From positions 1-38,730 of the forward strand of contig NZ_JAIEOF010000206.1 of the NCBI RefSeq assembly GCF_019750675.1: 38,730 nt of DNA, in the 5' to 3' direction. The position numbers and the translations under genes are program-made. Positions 17,555 through 25,800 of this stretch are shown piece after piece (position 1 is the stretch's first letter; the number at the start of each line of letters is the position of its first letter). This DNA is from Methylobacterium sp. GTDB lineage: Bacteria > Pseudomonadota > Alphaproteobacteria > Rhizobiales > Beijerinckiaceae. The notes under the pieces were generated by a model. It saw only the letters and a list, made by a program, of their open reading frames with translations. It had not been told where the DNA came from and ran no database searches.

Positions 17555-18592
17555 ATGACCGACGTTGACCAGACCGCCGCCACGCCGTTCGACGATATCC
17601 GTCGCCTCGTCGCGTCCCTGCCGGGGCCGGACCGGGACGCGGTGGCGATGGTGGCCGAGCGCGACGCGACCCTGACGAAGCCGGCCGGGTCCCTCGGCCG
17701 CCTGGAGCACCTCGTGTCCTGGCTCGCCGCCTGGCAGGGCAAGGGCCAGCCGACCCTCGACCGCCCGCTGGTCTGCGTCTTCGCCGGCAGCCACGGCGTC
17801 ACGGCGCGCGGCGTCTCCGCCTTTCCGGATGCGGTGAACCGCCAGATGCTCGACAACTTCGCGGCCGGCGGCGGGGCGATCAACCAGATCTGCGCCGCCT
17901 ACGGCCTCGGCTTCAAGGTGTTCGACCTCGCCATCGACATGCCCACCGGCGACATCACGGTGGGACCGGCCTTCGACGAGAAGGCCTGCGTGGCCACCAT
18001 GGCGTTCGGCATGGAGGCGGTGGCCGCCGGCACCGACTGCCTGGCGCTGGGCGAGATGGGCATCGGCAACACCACCGTCGCGGCGGCGATCTACGCGGCG
18101 CTCTACGGGGGCGAGGCCGCCCACTGGGTCGGGCGCGGCACCGGGGTCGACGCCGCAGGGCTCGCCCGCAAGGTCGCGGCGGTGGAGGCCGCGCTCGCCC
18201 ACCATGCCGGGCATCTCGACGATCCCCTGGAGGTGCTCGCGCGCCTCGGCGGCCGCGAGATCGCCGCCATGGCTGGCGCGATCCTGGCGGCCCGTCTCCA
18301 GCGGGTGCCCGTGGTGCTCGACGGCTACGTGGCGACGGCGGCCGCCGCCATCCTGCACCGCCTCGATGCCGGTCTCCTCGACCATTGCCTGGCCGGACAC
18401 GTCTCGGCGGAGGGCGCGCATGCGGACGTGCTGGAGCGCCTCGGCCTCGTGCCGCTGCTCGCCCTCGGCATGCGCCTCGGCGAGGCTTCGGGCGCCGCCC
18501 TGGCGCTCGGCCTCCTCAAGGGCGCGCTCGCCTGCCACCGCGACATGGCGACCTTCGCGCAGGCCGGGGTCTCGGAGCGCAGCGCGGGCTGA
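17555..18592 (+). CDS. cobT: Nicotinate-nucleotide--dimethylbenzimidazole phosphoribosyltransferase
   Basis: A 345-residue enzyme that transfers ribose phosphate from nicotinate mononucleotide to dimethylbenzimidazole, giving alpha-ribazole phosphate for CobS. Family signatures are TKPAGSLGRLEHL, FAGSHGVTARGVSAFP, GEMGIGNTT, WVGRGTGVD and the catalytic glutamate in GMRLGEASGA (Glu310). Length is normal. It is divergent from cobS and converges on the histidine kinase gene. BluB, encoded about 9 kb to the left, makes its substrate. Confidence 0.96.
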   Translation: MTDVDQTAATPFDDIRRLVASLPGPDRDAVAMVAERDATLTKPAGSLGRLEHLVSWLAAWQGKGQPTLDRPLVCVFAGSHGVTARGVSAFPDAVNRQMLDNFAAGGGAINQICAAYGLGFKVFDLAIDMPTGDITVGPAFDEKACVATMAFGMEAVAAGTDCLALGEMGIGNTTVAAAIYAALYGGEAAHWVGRGTGVDAAGLARKVAAVEAALAHHAGHLDDPLEVLARLGGREIAAMAGAILAARLQRVPVVLDGYVATAAAAILHRLDAGLLDHCLAGHVSAEGAHADVLERLGLVPLLALGMRLGEASGAALALGLLKGALACHRDMATFAQAGVSERSAG

Positions 18593-18658
18593 CGCCCGCC
18601 GGGCATGTCTCGGACCGGTGGCCGACGGCTCTGTAACAGGGATCTGCGACAGGTCGGT

Positions 18659-20191
18659 CTAGGCGGCGCGGGCGCGGCGTTCCTGGGACGGCGCGGCCTC
18701 GCCCGGCACCTCGATGGCGGGCAGCGTGTCCATCACCCGGCTCGCGGGGAGGATCACCACGACCTCGGTGCCCTCGCGCGGCCGCGACTTCAGCTGGAAG
18801 TTGCCGCCGTGCAGGTCCACGAGGCCCTTCACGATGGGCAGGCCGAGGCCCGAGCCCTGCTCGGCCGTCTTGATCGCCAGCGACCCGCGCCCGAAGGACG
18901 ACATCACGGTGCCGATCTCGTCCTCGGGAATGCCGGGCCCGCTGTCCTTCACGCTGACATACTGGCCGCCCGACGAGGTCCAGCCGACCTTGATGGTGAT
19001 CTCGCCCCCCGGCGGCGTGAACTTCACGGCGTTGGAGAGCAGGTTCAGGACGATCTGGCGCAGCGCCCGCTCGTCCGCCCAGAGGCGGGGCAGGGTGGCG
19101 TCGATGAACTCGTGGATCGTCTGGTTCTTGCCCCGGGCCCGCAGGCCCATCATGTGCCGGCAATCCTCCACGACGTGGCCGAGCTGCATGGCCTCCTCGT
19201 TGAGTTCGTAGCGCCCGGCTTCGATCCGCGACAGGTCGAGGATCTCGTTGATGAGATTCAGCAGGTGCATGCCGCTGTCGTGGATATCGGCGGCGTATTC
19301 CTTGTACGAGGCCGCCACGTGGGCGCCGAACACCTCGTTCTTCATCACCTCCGAGAAGCCCAGGATCGCGTTGAGCGGCGTGCGCAACTCGTGGCTCATG
19401 GTGGCGAGGAAACGCGATTTCGCGAGGTTGGCTTCCTCCGCGCGCCGGCGCGCCTCGTCGGAGTTGGCCTTGGCCTGCTCGAGCTCGCCGAAGATCGCGT
19501 CCTTCTCGGCCTGGGATTGCAGGGCCTCGACGGTGGCGGCGTAGACGCGGCGGGCGAGCCCCATGAAGAAGACCTGCGCGCCCACCACCATCGTCACCAG
19601 CATCATCGTGTTCACGTCCTGCGACACGGCCAGGAGCGAGAGGGCCGCGACGCAGAGGGGAACGAGGGCGGCCACCGCCGCCGCCGGCAGGGTGGCGGCC
19701 AGCATGGTGGCCACGGCCGCCACGATGACGAGGCCGAACAGCACGAAGGTGAGCGCTCCCGAGGCGCCGACCAGCACCATCATCGCCCAGGCGGTGCTCT
19801 GGAGGAATTCGGCCGCCATGAAGATCCGGCGCCAGCGCCAGACCGAGACCTGCGCGGGGTCCTGCGCCAGGAAGCGCCGGGTCAGCAGCGTCGACAGCGT
19901 CACCGTGGCGAGCAGGCAGACGCCCCAGGCCATCGCGATCACGGGGAGAGTCCACACGGACGCGATGCCCGCGACCGCGAGGCCGAGCAGCCCCAGGGGG
20001 ATCACCGCCCCCGCGCGGTGCTGCGCGTAGGCGCGGATGAGTTCGTAGTCGAAGGCGCGTTCGAGGCCGCTCGTCGAGGTGAGCTTCTCGCGGGCCGAGC
20101 GCATGTCGCGCGCGACCTCACGACGGCGGGCCGCCTCCTGAACGGAGGGGCCGCGGCCACGCTGTATCATCTCCGCAGTCAGGTCGGTCAT
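18659..20191 (-). CDS. Membrane sensor histidine kinase, PleC/DivJ-like
   Basis: A 510-residue kinase. An N-terminal cytoplasmic stretch precedes about six hydrophobic segments (about 70-220), then a coiled coil (about 225-260). The HisKA domain has the phospho-acceptor in MSHELRTPLNAILGF (His267). The HATPase domain has an N box (LNLLSNAVKFTPPGG), DSGPGIPEDE and GSGLGLPIVKGLVDLHGG. The SFGRGSLAIKTAEQGSGLGL form resembles the PleC/DivJ/PdhS group of cell-cycle and polarity kinases in alphaproteobacteria, but no PAS sensor is visible and the signal is unknown. No response regulator lies beside it. The ATG at 20191 is chosen; a GTG 24 codons upstream is an alternative and neither has a clear ribosome binding site. 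Confidence 0.88.
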   Translation of the reverse strand: MTDLTAEMIQRGRGPSVQEAARRREVARDMRSAREKLTSTSGLERAFDYELIRAYAQHRAGAVIPLGLLGLAVAGIASVWTLPVIAMAWGVCLLATVTLSTLLTRRFLAQDPAQVSVWRWRRIFMAAEFLQSTAWAMMVLVGASGALTFVLFGLVIVAAVATMLAATLPAAAVAALVPLCVAALSLLAVSQDVNTMMLVTMVVGAQVFFMGLARRVYAATVEALQSQAEKDAIFGELEQAKANSDEARRRAEEANLAKSRFLATMSHELRTPLNAILGFSEVMKNEVFGAHVAASYKEYAADIHDSGMHLLNLINEILDLSRIEAGRYELNEEAMQLGHVVEDCRHMMGLRARGKNQTIHEFIDATLPRLWADERALRQIVLNLLSNAVKFTPPGGEITIKVGWTSSGGQYVSVKDSGPGIPEDEIGTVMSSFGRGSLAIKTAEQGSGLGLPIVKGLVDLHGGNFQLKSRPREGTEVVVILPASRVMDTLPAIEVPGEAAPSQERRARAA

Positions 20192-20484
20192 CACCGTCTT
20201 GAGGATTCGGGGAGGCGTCGCGATCCCGATCAGGGGACCGCCGACAGGCCGGGATACGACCATCCCGAGAGTGCGGGCGATGTGTTAAGAACCGCCTGCC
20301 TGGATGCGTGGCATTGTCCGTGTTTCCTCAGGTTTTCGTCCGACGCGCACTCCCCCGCGCGTCATTCGCGGAGTTCCGGTTTCGCGGGCTGGCATTCGGT
20401 TCCGGGGGCACGGGTGCGCTGGCGCACACGGATCGGGCCGCGCTAGGATTAGCTCTGTTCCAAACTGCGCGCCTGGAGGCCGGG

Positions 20485-20940
20485 ATGCTGAAACTCACCG
20501 TCAACGGAGTCGCCCACGAGGTCGACGCCGACCCGGAGATGCCGCTCCTCTGGGCCCTGCGCGACCACCTCAACCAGACCGGCACGAAATACGGCTGCGG
20601 CATCGCCCAGTGCGGCGCCTGTACGGTCCATCTCGACGGACAGCCGGTCCGCGCCTGCCAGACCCGGATCGGCGACGTCGGCGAGGCGAAGATCACCACC
20701 ATCGAGGGCGTCTCCGGCAAGGTCGCGGAGGCGGTGCGCACCGCCTGGCGCGGCCTCGACGTGGTCCAGTGCGGCTACTGCCAATCCGGCCAGATCATGT
20801 CGGCGATCGGGCTCCTGTCCGAGAACCGCAAGCCGACCGACGCGGACATCGACGGCGCCATGGACGGCAATGTCTGCCGCTGCGGCACCTACCAGCGCAT
20901 TCGCGCGGCGATCCACGAGGCGGCGCGAACCCTCGCCTGA
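20485..20940 (+). CDS. (2Fe-2S) subunit of a molybdenum hydroxylase (IorA-like)
   Basis: A 151-residue electron-transfer subunit of the xanthine oxidase family. It contains two iron-sulfur clusters: the plant ferredoxin type near the N terminus (Cys38, Cys43, Cys46, Cys58) and the four-helix type (CGYC at Cys96/Cys99 and CRC at Cys131/Cys133). It passes electrons from the molybdopterin subunit encoded next, as in isoquinoline 1-oxidoreductase and related aldehyde dehydrogenases. The ATG at 20485 is chosen because GGAGG lies six bases upstream; the open frame before it is not convincing. It is the first gene of a two-gene operon. Confidence 0.94.
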   Translation: MLKLTVNGVAHEVDADPEMPLLWALRDHLNQTGTKYGCGIAQCGACTVHLDGQPVRACQTRIGDVGEAKITTIEGVSGKVAEAVRTAWRGLDVVQCGYCQSGQIMSAIGLLSENRKPTDADIDGAMDGNVCRCGTYQRIRAAIHEAARTLA

Positions 20941-20996
20941 ACCCCGCCGAAGCCGTCCTCCATCTCCCGAACCTTGCGTCTGAACTGGAGCCACCC

Positions 20997-23216
20997 ATGC
21001 TGAAGGTCCGTCAGGCCGCCCCGCCCGTGCCGTCCCGCCGCGCCTTCCTCGGCGGCGCCACCGTGGCCGCCGGGGCCCTCGTCATCGGCTTCACCCTCGA
21101 TCCGGCGAAGTTCGCCCAGGCCGCGCCCGGCCCCGATCTCTCGGGCCTGCCGCCGATGCCGAACGCCTTCGTGCGGATCGCCGCCGACGACACCGTGACG
21201 GTGGTGATCAAGCACCTCGACATGGGCCAGGGCAACACGACGGGGCTGGCCACGATCCTGGCCGACGAACTCGACGCGGACTGGGCCACGATCCGAACCA
21301 CCTTCGCGCCGGCCGACGCCACGCTCTACAACAACTTCGCCTTCGGCCCGGTCCAGGGCACCGGCGGCTCCACCGCCATCGCCAATTCCTGGGTTCAGCT
21401 GCGCAAGGCGGGTGCTGCCGCCCGCGCCATGCTGGTGGCCGCCGCCGCCGAGCGCTGGAAGGTCCCGGCCTCCGAGATCACGGTCGCGTCCGGCACGGTG
21501 CGCCACGCGGCCTCGAACCGGCAGGCCCGGTTCGGTGAACTCGCCGAGGCCGCCGCCGCGCAAGCCGTGCCGAAGGAGCCGCGCCTCAAGGAGGCGAGCG
21601 AGTTCACCCTGATCGGCAAGAAGCTTCCCCGCCTCGATTCCGTGGCCAAGACCGACGGCACCGCGACCTACTCCCTCGACGTCCGCCGCCCCGGGCAGCT
21701 GACGGCGGTGGTCGCCCATTCGCCGCGCTTCGGCGGCACCGTGAAAAGCGTCGACGACAAGGCCGCCCGCGCGGTGGCCGGCGTGGTCGATGTGGTCACG
21801 ATCCCCACCGGTGTGGCGGTGCTGGCGAAGGACACCTGGTCGGCCATGAAGGGCCGCGACGCGCTCAAGGTCACCTGGGACGATAGCGCGGCCGAGACCC
21901 GCTCGTCCGACGCGATCCTGGCCGATTTCCGCAAGCGCCTCGACAGCCCCGGCCTCGTCGCCTCGAAGAAGGGCGATGCCGCCGGCGCCATCGCCGGTTC
22001 GGCCAAGGTCCTGGAGGCCGAGTTCACCTTCCCCTACCTCGCCCACGCGGCGATGGAGCCCCTGAACGCCACCATCGAGAAGGCTGCGGACGGAACCTAC
22101 GACGTCTTCGCCGGCTGCCAGCTCCAGACGATCGAGCAGGCGGTGGTGGCCGCCAATCTCGGCGTGACCACCGACAAGGTGCGCCTCCACACGCAGTGGG
22201 CCGGCGGTTCGTTCGGCCGCCGCGCGACACCGAGCGCCGACTACTTCGCCGAGACCGCCTCGATCGTGCGGGCGACCGGCGGCAAGGCCCCGGTCCACCT
22301 CGTCTGGACCCGCGAGGACGACATGGCCGGCGGCTTCTACCGGCCGATGGTGGTCCACCGCCTGCGCGCCGGCCTCGATGCCGAGGGCGGGATCACCGGC
22401 TGGGAGCACCGGACCATCGGCAAGTCGATCATGATCGGCACCGCCTTCGAGACCATGATCGTCAAGGACGGCGTCGACGCCACCACCGTGGAGGGCGCGT
22501 CCGATACGCCCTATGCGCTGCCCGCCTACCGCTTCGAGGTTCACAACGCCCGCGAGGGCGTGCCGGTCCTGTGGTGGCGCTCGGTGGGCCACACCCACAC
22601 CGCCCAGGCGATGGAAGTGTTCATCGACGAACTCGCCCATGCGGCCGGCGCTGATCCCGTCGCCTACCGCCTCGGGCTGCTCGGCGGCGCCCCGCGCCTC
22701 TCCGCGACCCTCAAGCTCGCCGCCGAGAAGGCCGGCTGGGACCCGAAGAAGGCCACCGACAAGAATCGCGACAAGAACCGGGGCCTCGGCGTCGCGGCGC
22801 ACGAATCCTTCGGCTCCTACGTGGCCATGGTGGCGGACGTGACGGCCGAGGACGCCAAGGTGAAGGTGAACCGCATCGTGGCGGCGGTGGATGTCGGCGT
22901 CGCGGTCAACCCGGACGTGATCCGCGCCCAGGTCGAGGGCGCGGTCGGCTTCGCCCTGTCCTCTGTCCTGCGCAACAAGATCACGCTCAAGGACGGCGTG
23001 GTGCAGGAGCGGAACTTCGATTCCTACGAGCCGACCCGCATGAGCGAGATGCCGGTGGTCGAGGTCCACATCGTGCCCTCCACCGCCGCGCCCACCGGCA
23101 TCGGCGAGCCCGGCGTGCCCGTGATCGCCCCGGCGATTTCGAACGCGATCTTCGCCGCCACCGGCCAGCGCCTGCGCTCGCTGCCCCTCGACCTCAGCGG
23201 CCTGAAGGGCGCCTGA
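20997..23216 (+). CDS. Molybdopterin-binding subunit of a molybdenum hydroxylase (IorB-like), Tat-exported
   Basis: A 739-residue catalytic subunit of the isoquinoline 1-oxidoreductase/aldehyde dehydrogenase branch of the xanthine oxidase family. A twin-arginine signal lies at the N terminus (SRRAFLGG, residues 13-20, then a hydrophobic stretch and AQAAPG), so the folded enzyme with its partner is probably exported to the periplasm. Molybdopterin-binding stretches include the GQGNTTGLATILADEL and AGGSFGRRATP regions. The base catalyst is in GIGEPGVPV (Glu704). The substrate cannot be read from sequence. CTGGAG precedes the ATG. No cytochrome c subunit or XdhC/MobA-type maturation gene is adjacent. 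Confidence 0.93.
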   Translation: MLKVRQAAPPVPSRRAFLGGATVAAGALVIGFTLDPAKFAQAAPGPDLSGLPPMPNAFVRIAADDTVTVVIKHLDMGQGNTTGLATILADELDADWATIRTTFAPADATLYNNFAFGPVQGTGGSTAIANSWVQLRKAGAAARAMLVAAAAERWKVPASEITVASGTVRHAASNRQARFGELAEAAAAQAVPKEPRLKEASEFTLIGKKLPRLDSVAKTDGTATYSLDVRRPGQLTAVVAHSPRFGGTVKSVDDKAARAVAGVVDVVTIPTGVAVLAKDTWSAMKGRDALKVTWDDSAAETRSSDAILADFRKRLDSPGLVASKKGDAAGAIAGSAKVLEAEFTFPYLAHAAMEPLNATIEKAADGTYDVFAGCQLQTIEQAVVAANLGVTTDKVRLHTQWAGGSFGRRATPSADYFAETASIVRATGGKAPVHLVWTREDDMAGGFYRPMVVHRLRAGLDAEGGITGWEHRTIGKSIMIGTAFETMIVKDGVDATTVEGASDTPYALPAYRFEVHNAREGVPVLWWRSVGHTHTAQAMEVFIDELAHAAGADPVAYRLGLLGGAPRLSATLKLAAEKAGWDPKKATDKNRDKNRGLGVAAHESFGSYVAMVADVTAEDAKVKVNRIVAAVDVGVAVNPDVIRAQVEGAVGFALSSVLRNKITLKDGVVQERNFDSYEPTRMSEMPVVEVHIVPSTAAPTGIGEPGVPVIAPAISNAIFAATGQRLRSLPLDLSGLKGA

Positions 23217-23276
23217 GCGGAAGCGACGACGCGGCCCCTCGTCCACGGGCGCGGGCCGCCTATCTCGGAGGGCATC

Positions 23277-23921
23277 ATGCTCTCCGAGATCGACACGACC
23301 GAGACCGCCTTCGATGCCACCGTGGCGCGCCTGCGCGCCTGCCGGATCTGCCGGGACGCGCCGCTCTACGGTCCGCCCCTGCCGCAGGAACCGCGCCCCA
23401 TCGTCCAGGGGCTCGCCTCGGCCCGGCTCTGCGTGGCGAGCCAGGCGCCCGGCAACCGGGCCGACAAGAGCGGCGTCCCGTTCATGGACCCCTCGGGCAC
23501 GCGGCTTCGGGACTGGCTCGGCCTCGACGAGGCGGCGTTCTACGATGCGAGTCGCCTCGCCATCGTGCCGATGGGGGCCTGCTTTCCCGGCTACGACGCC
23601 AAGGGCGGCGACAAGCCCCCGCGCCGTGAATGCGCCGAGCGCTGGCGGGCGGAACTCTTCGCCGGGCTTCCCAACCTCGAGCTCATCCTGGTGATCGGCC
23701 AATACGCTCAAGGATGGCATCTCGGGCGCCAGAAGGCCGGGCTCACCGACACGGTGCGCCGCTGGCGCGAGATCCTGGCGAGCCCAGGCACGCCGCGGGT
23801 GCTGCCGCTGCCCCATCCCTCCTGGCGCAACAGCGGCTGGCTCAAGGCCAATCCCTGGTACGAGGCCGAATTGCTGCCCGTCCTCAAGACGGAGGTGGCG
23901 CACGCGATGGCGCCCCGTTGA
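23277..23921 (+). CDS. Uracil-DNA glycosylase family protein
   Basis: A 214-residue protein of the uracil-DNA glycosylase superfamily. The first part has CRICRD (Cys31-type pair) and [21 protein letters not shown], which corresponds to the water-activating and uracil-pocket motif. The end has [13 protein letters not shown], which corresponds to the DNA-intercalating loop. The family includes enzymes that remove uracil from DNA, but this subgroup is little studied, and only two cysteines are visible near the N terminus rather than the four iron-sulfur ligands of families 4 and 5. It begins 60 bases after the molybdenum enzyme and 49 bases before pyrF. Confidence 0.85.
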   Translation: MLSEIDTTETAFDATVARLRACRICRDAPLYGPPLPQEPRPIVQGLASARLCVASQAPGNRADKSGVPFMDPSGTRLRDWLGLDEAAFYDASRLAIVPMGACFPGYDAKGGDKPPRRECAERWRAELFAGLPNLELILVIGQYAQGWHLGRQKAGLTDTVRRWREILASPGTPRVLPLPHPSWRNSGWLKANPWYEAELLPVLKTEVAHAMAPR

Positions 23922-23970
23922 CAGGAGCGGCCATGCGCGGGATCGCTCGCCCGCGAAACCGGAGAGAGCC

Positions 23971-24666
23971 ATGATCGCCTTGCAGGACCCGCGCGACCGC
24001 CTGATCGTCGCCCTCGACGTGGGAACCGTGGCGGAGGCGGAGGTCCTCGTCGACCGGATCGGCGACGCCGCGACCTTCTACAAGATCGGCTACCGGCTCG
24101 CCTATGCGGGCGGGCTCGCCCTGGTGCCGCGCCTCGCCGCGTCCGGTCGCAAGGTCTTCCTCGACCTCAAGCTGCACGACATCGGCAACACCGTGGAGGA
24201 GGGGGTGCGCGCGCTGACCGACCTCGGCGCCACCTTCCTCACGGTCCACGCCTATCCGCAAACCATGCGGGCGGCGATCCGCGGCCGGGGCGCGAACGGC
24301 CCGAAGATCCTCGCCGTGACGGTCCTGACTTCCTACGACGACGCGGATGCCGCCGAGGCGGGCTATGCCCTGCCGGTGGCCGAACTCGTGGCCCGGCGCG
24401 CCGGCCAGGCGGCCGAGGCCGGCATCGACGGAATTGTGTGCAGTGCCGCCGAGGCCGAGACGGTGCGCGCCCGAATCGGGACGGACCGAGCCATCGTCAC
24501 CCCGGGTATCCGCCCCGCCGGTGCCGAGGCCGGCGACCAGAAGCGCGTGATGACGCCCGGCGCGGCGCGGCGGATCGGGATCGACCACGTCGTGGTCGGC
24601 CGCCCCATCACCCAGGCGGCCGATCCCCGCGCGGTGGCGCAGGGCATCGTCGCGGAGATGCTCTGA
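23971..24666 (+). CDS. pyrF: Orotidine 5'-phosphate decarboxylase
   Basis: A 231-residue TIM-barrel enzyme that makes UMP from orotidine monophosphate, the last step of de novo pyrimidine synthesis. The catalytic tetrad region [13 protein letters not shown] holds Lys67 and Asp70. LIVALDVG (Asp16) and FYKIGY (Lys38) are the substrate-binding strands, and [13 protein letters not shown] and VVGRPITQA stretches bind the phosphate. GGAGAG lies upstream of the ATG at 23971. It converges on the TetR gene with only 12 bases between. Confidence 0.97.
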   Translation: MIALQDPRDRLIVALDVGTVAEAEVLVDRIGDAATFYKIGYRLAYAGGLALVPRLAASGRKVFLDLKLHDIGNTVEEGVRALTDLGATFLTVHAYPQTMRAAIRGRGANGPKILAVTVLTSYDDADAAEAGYALPVAELVARRAGQAAEAGIDGIVCSAAEAETVRARIGTDRAIVTPGIRPAGAEAGDQKRVMTPGAARRIGIDHVVVGRPITQAADPRAVAQGIVAEML

Positions 24667-24678
24667 GAACTCAAGGCG

Positions 24679-25302
24679 TCAGGCCCTGCGGCGCAGGCTT
24701 CCGAGCAGGAAGGCGATCATCGCGGCAAGCGGCGGAGCGCCCGCGTCCGGGTAGTGGCTGACCAGGGCGGGATGGCAGTAGCGGATGATGGCGGTGTGGA
24801 TGCACGCCGCCGCGATCGCAGGATCGGCGACATCGAACTCGCCGGCCTCCGCCCCATCCTGAACGAGGCCGCGCAGGACCGAGCCGATCGCGTCGACATG
24901 GGCGTGGCAGACGTCCCAGCTCTCGGTGATGGCCGCCTCGACCATCTCGTGCAGGCGGGGATTGGCTTCGCAACGCTCGACGCAGGCCTGATGCATGACC
25001 GTGATCACGTCGGCGATGCGCTCGGCCGCGTTCCGGCCCGGCGCGCCCGCGGCGAGAGCCACGCGGCGCTCGGTGTCGTCCATCAGGCGCTTGATCACGG
25101 CCTCGTGGATCGCCTTCTTCGATTCGAAGAAGCGGTACACGTTGGCCGGGCTCATCCGCAGGGTCTTGGCGATGTCGGCGACGGTCGTCTTCTGGTAGCC
25201 GACGACGCGGAACGCCTCCTCGGCCGTCGCCAGGATGCGGCAGCGGGTGGTGGGCGCGGATTCTCCAGGGATGTCGCGGACAATGGCCGCCGTGCGGGTC
25301 AT
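24679..25302 (-). CDS. TetR/AcrR family transcriptional regulator
   Basis: A 207-residue regulator. The N-terminal helix-turn-helix (about residues 20-66) has ILATAEEAFRVVGYQKTTVADIAK and MSPANVYRFFESKKAIHEAV, the classic TetR pattern. The C-terminal ligand-binding part (about 75-205) contains no recognisable effector motif. No efflux or catabolic gene lies next to it, so the target is unknown; it may act on itself or on the small gene upstream. A perfect 11-base inverted repeat at 25333-25363 lies 31 bases before its start. Confidence 0.93.
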   Translation of the reverse strand: MTRTAAIVRDIPGESAPTTRCRILATAEEAFRVVGYQKTTVADIAKTLRMSPANVYRFFESKKAIHEAVIKRLMDDTERRVALAAGAPGRNAAERIADVITVMHQACVERCEANPRLHEMVEAAITESWDVCHAHVDAIGSVLRGLVQDGAEAGEFDVADPAIAAACIHTAIIRYCHPALVSHYPDAGAPPLAAMIAFLLGSLRRRA

Positions 25303-25332
25303 GACGGTAAACTAGGCTGTCGCCGCAGCGGC

Positions 25333-25363
25333 GTCAAAACCGCGCTCGGAGAGCGGTTTTGAC
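25333..25363. repeat. Inverted repeat before the TetR gene: operator or bidirectional terminator
   Basis: GTCAAAACCGC (25333-25343) and GCGGTTTTGAC (25353-25363) are perfect 11-base arms with a nine-base centre. It lies between the start of the TetR gene and the end of the 65-residue gene, both leftward. The AAAA/TTTT next to GC-rich stems would suit a bidirectional terminator. The position would also suit an autoregulatory TetR operator. Confidence 0.55.
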
Positions 25364-25379
25364 GGGCTGATCGGAAGGT

Positions 25380-25577
25380 TCAGGAGCCGAACTGCGAGCC
25401 CAGTTGCTCCAAGTATTCGGCGAGATCGACCCCGCCGACGCGTTTGCCGTAGTCGAAGCGCATGCCCTGGCGGATGTCGACGCTGCTGCTCTTGGTCGTC
25501 AGCGTGAACGGTCTGACGCAGATCCAGGCACCGTCGCGGCGATGTTCGAAGAAGTTCAAGATCTCATGCTTGGCCAT
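25380..25577 (-). CDS. Small hypothetical protein, 65 residues
   Basis: Begins MAKHEILNFFEHRRDGAWIC and ends in VDLAEYLEQLGSQFGS. AGGAGC lies seven bases before the ATG, and composition is protein-like (mixed charges, aromatic residues), which supports a real gene. No family is recognised; the N-terminal half looks like a beta-hairpin with KHEILNFFEHRRDGAWICVRPFT-like alternation, and the end is helical. It has no signal peptide or membrane segment. The hairpin at 25333-25363 could end its transcript. Confidence 0.7.
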   Translation of the reverse strand: MAKHEILNFFEHRRDGAWICVRPFTLTTKSSSVDIRQGMRFDYGKRVGGVDLAEYLEQLGSQFGS

Positions 25578-25762
25578 GGCGCGCTCCTGGCTGTCTTGCC
25601 ATACAACGAGGCAGGACCGGAACGGTTCACCAATGGCCGCGCTTTCGGGACATCAAGTCCAAGCGTGACCGTAAGGCCGGCTTAGTGTTGCGATGCAGGG
25701 CCGTGTTGTTGCGCCGCACGAATCTGGATTGGATTTGGTTCCCGGTGCCCGCTGAAGTCGCA

Positions 25763-25787
25763 CCCGCCGGGGCGTATTTCCGGCGGG
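25763..25787 (-). terminator. Possible terminator after cysI
   Basis: CCCGCCGG/CCGGCGGG perfect eight-base arms enclose a nine-base loop, 14 bases after the cysI stop. There is no T run on the minus strand, so this may only stabilise the RNA end. Confidence 0.4.
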
Positions 25788-25800
25788 CGCTGGCGGTGCG

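Noticed and set aside
20889..23972. A 1027-codon minus-strand frame opposite the molybdenum hydroxylase
   Set aside because: Shadow of the plus-strand gene; rich in Gly, Arg, His and Asp without recognisable motifs.
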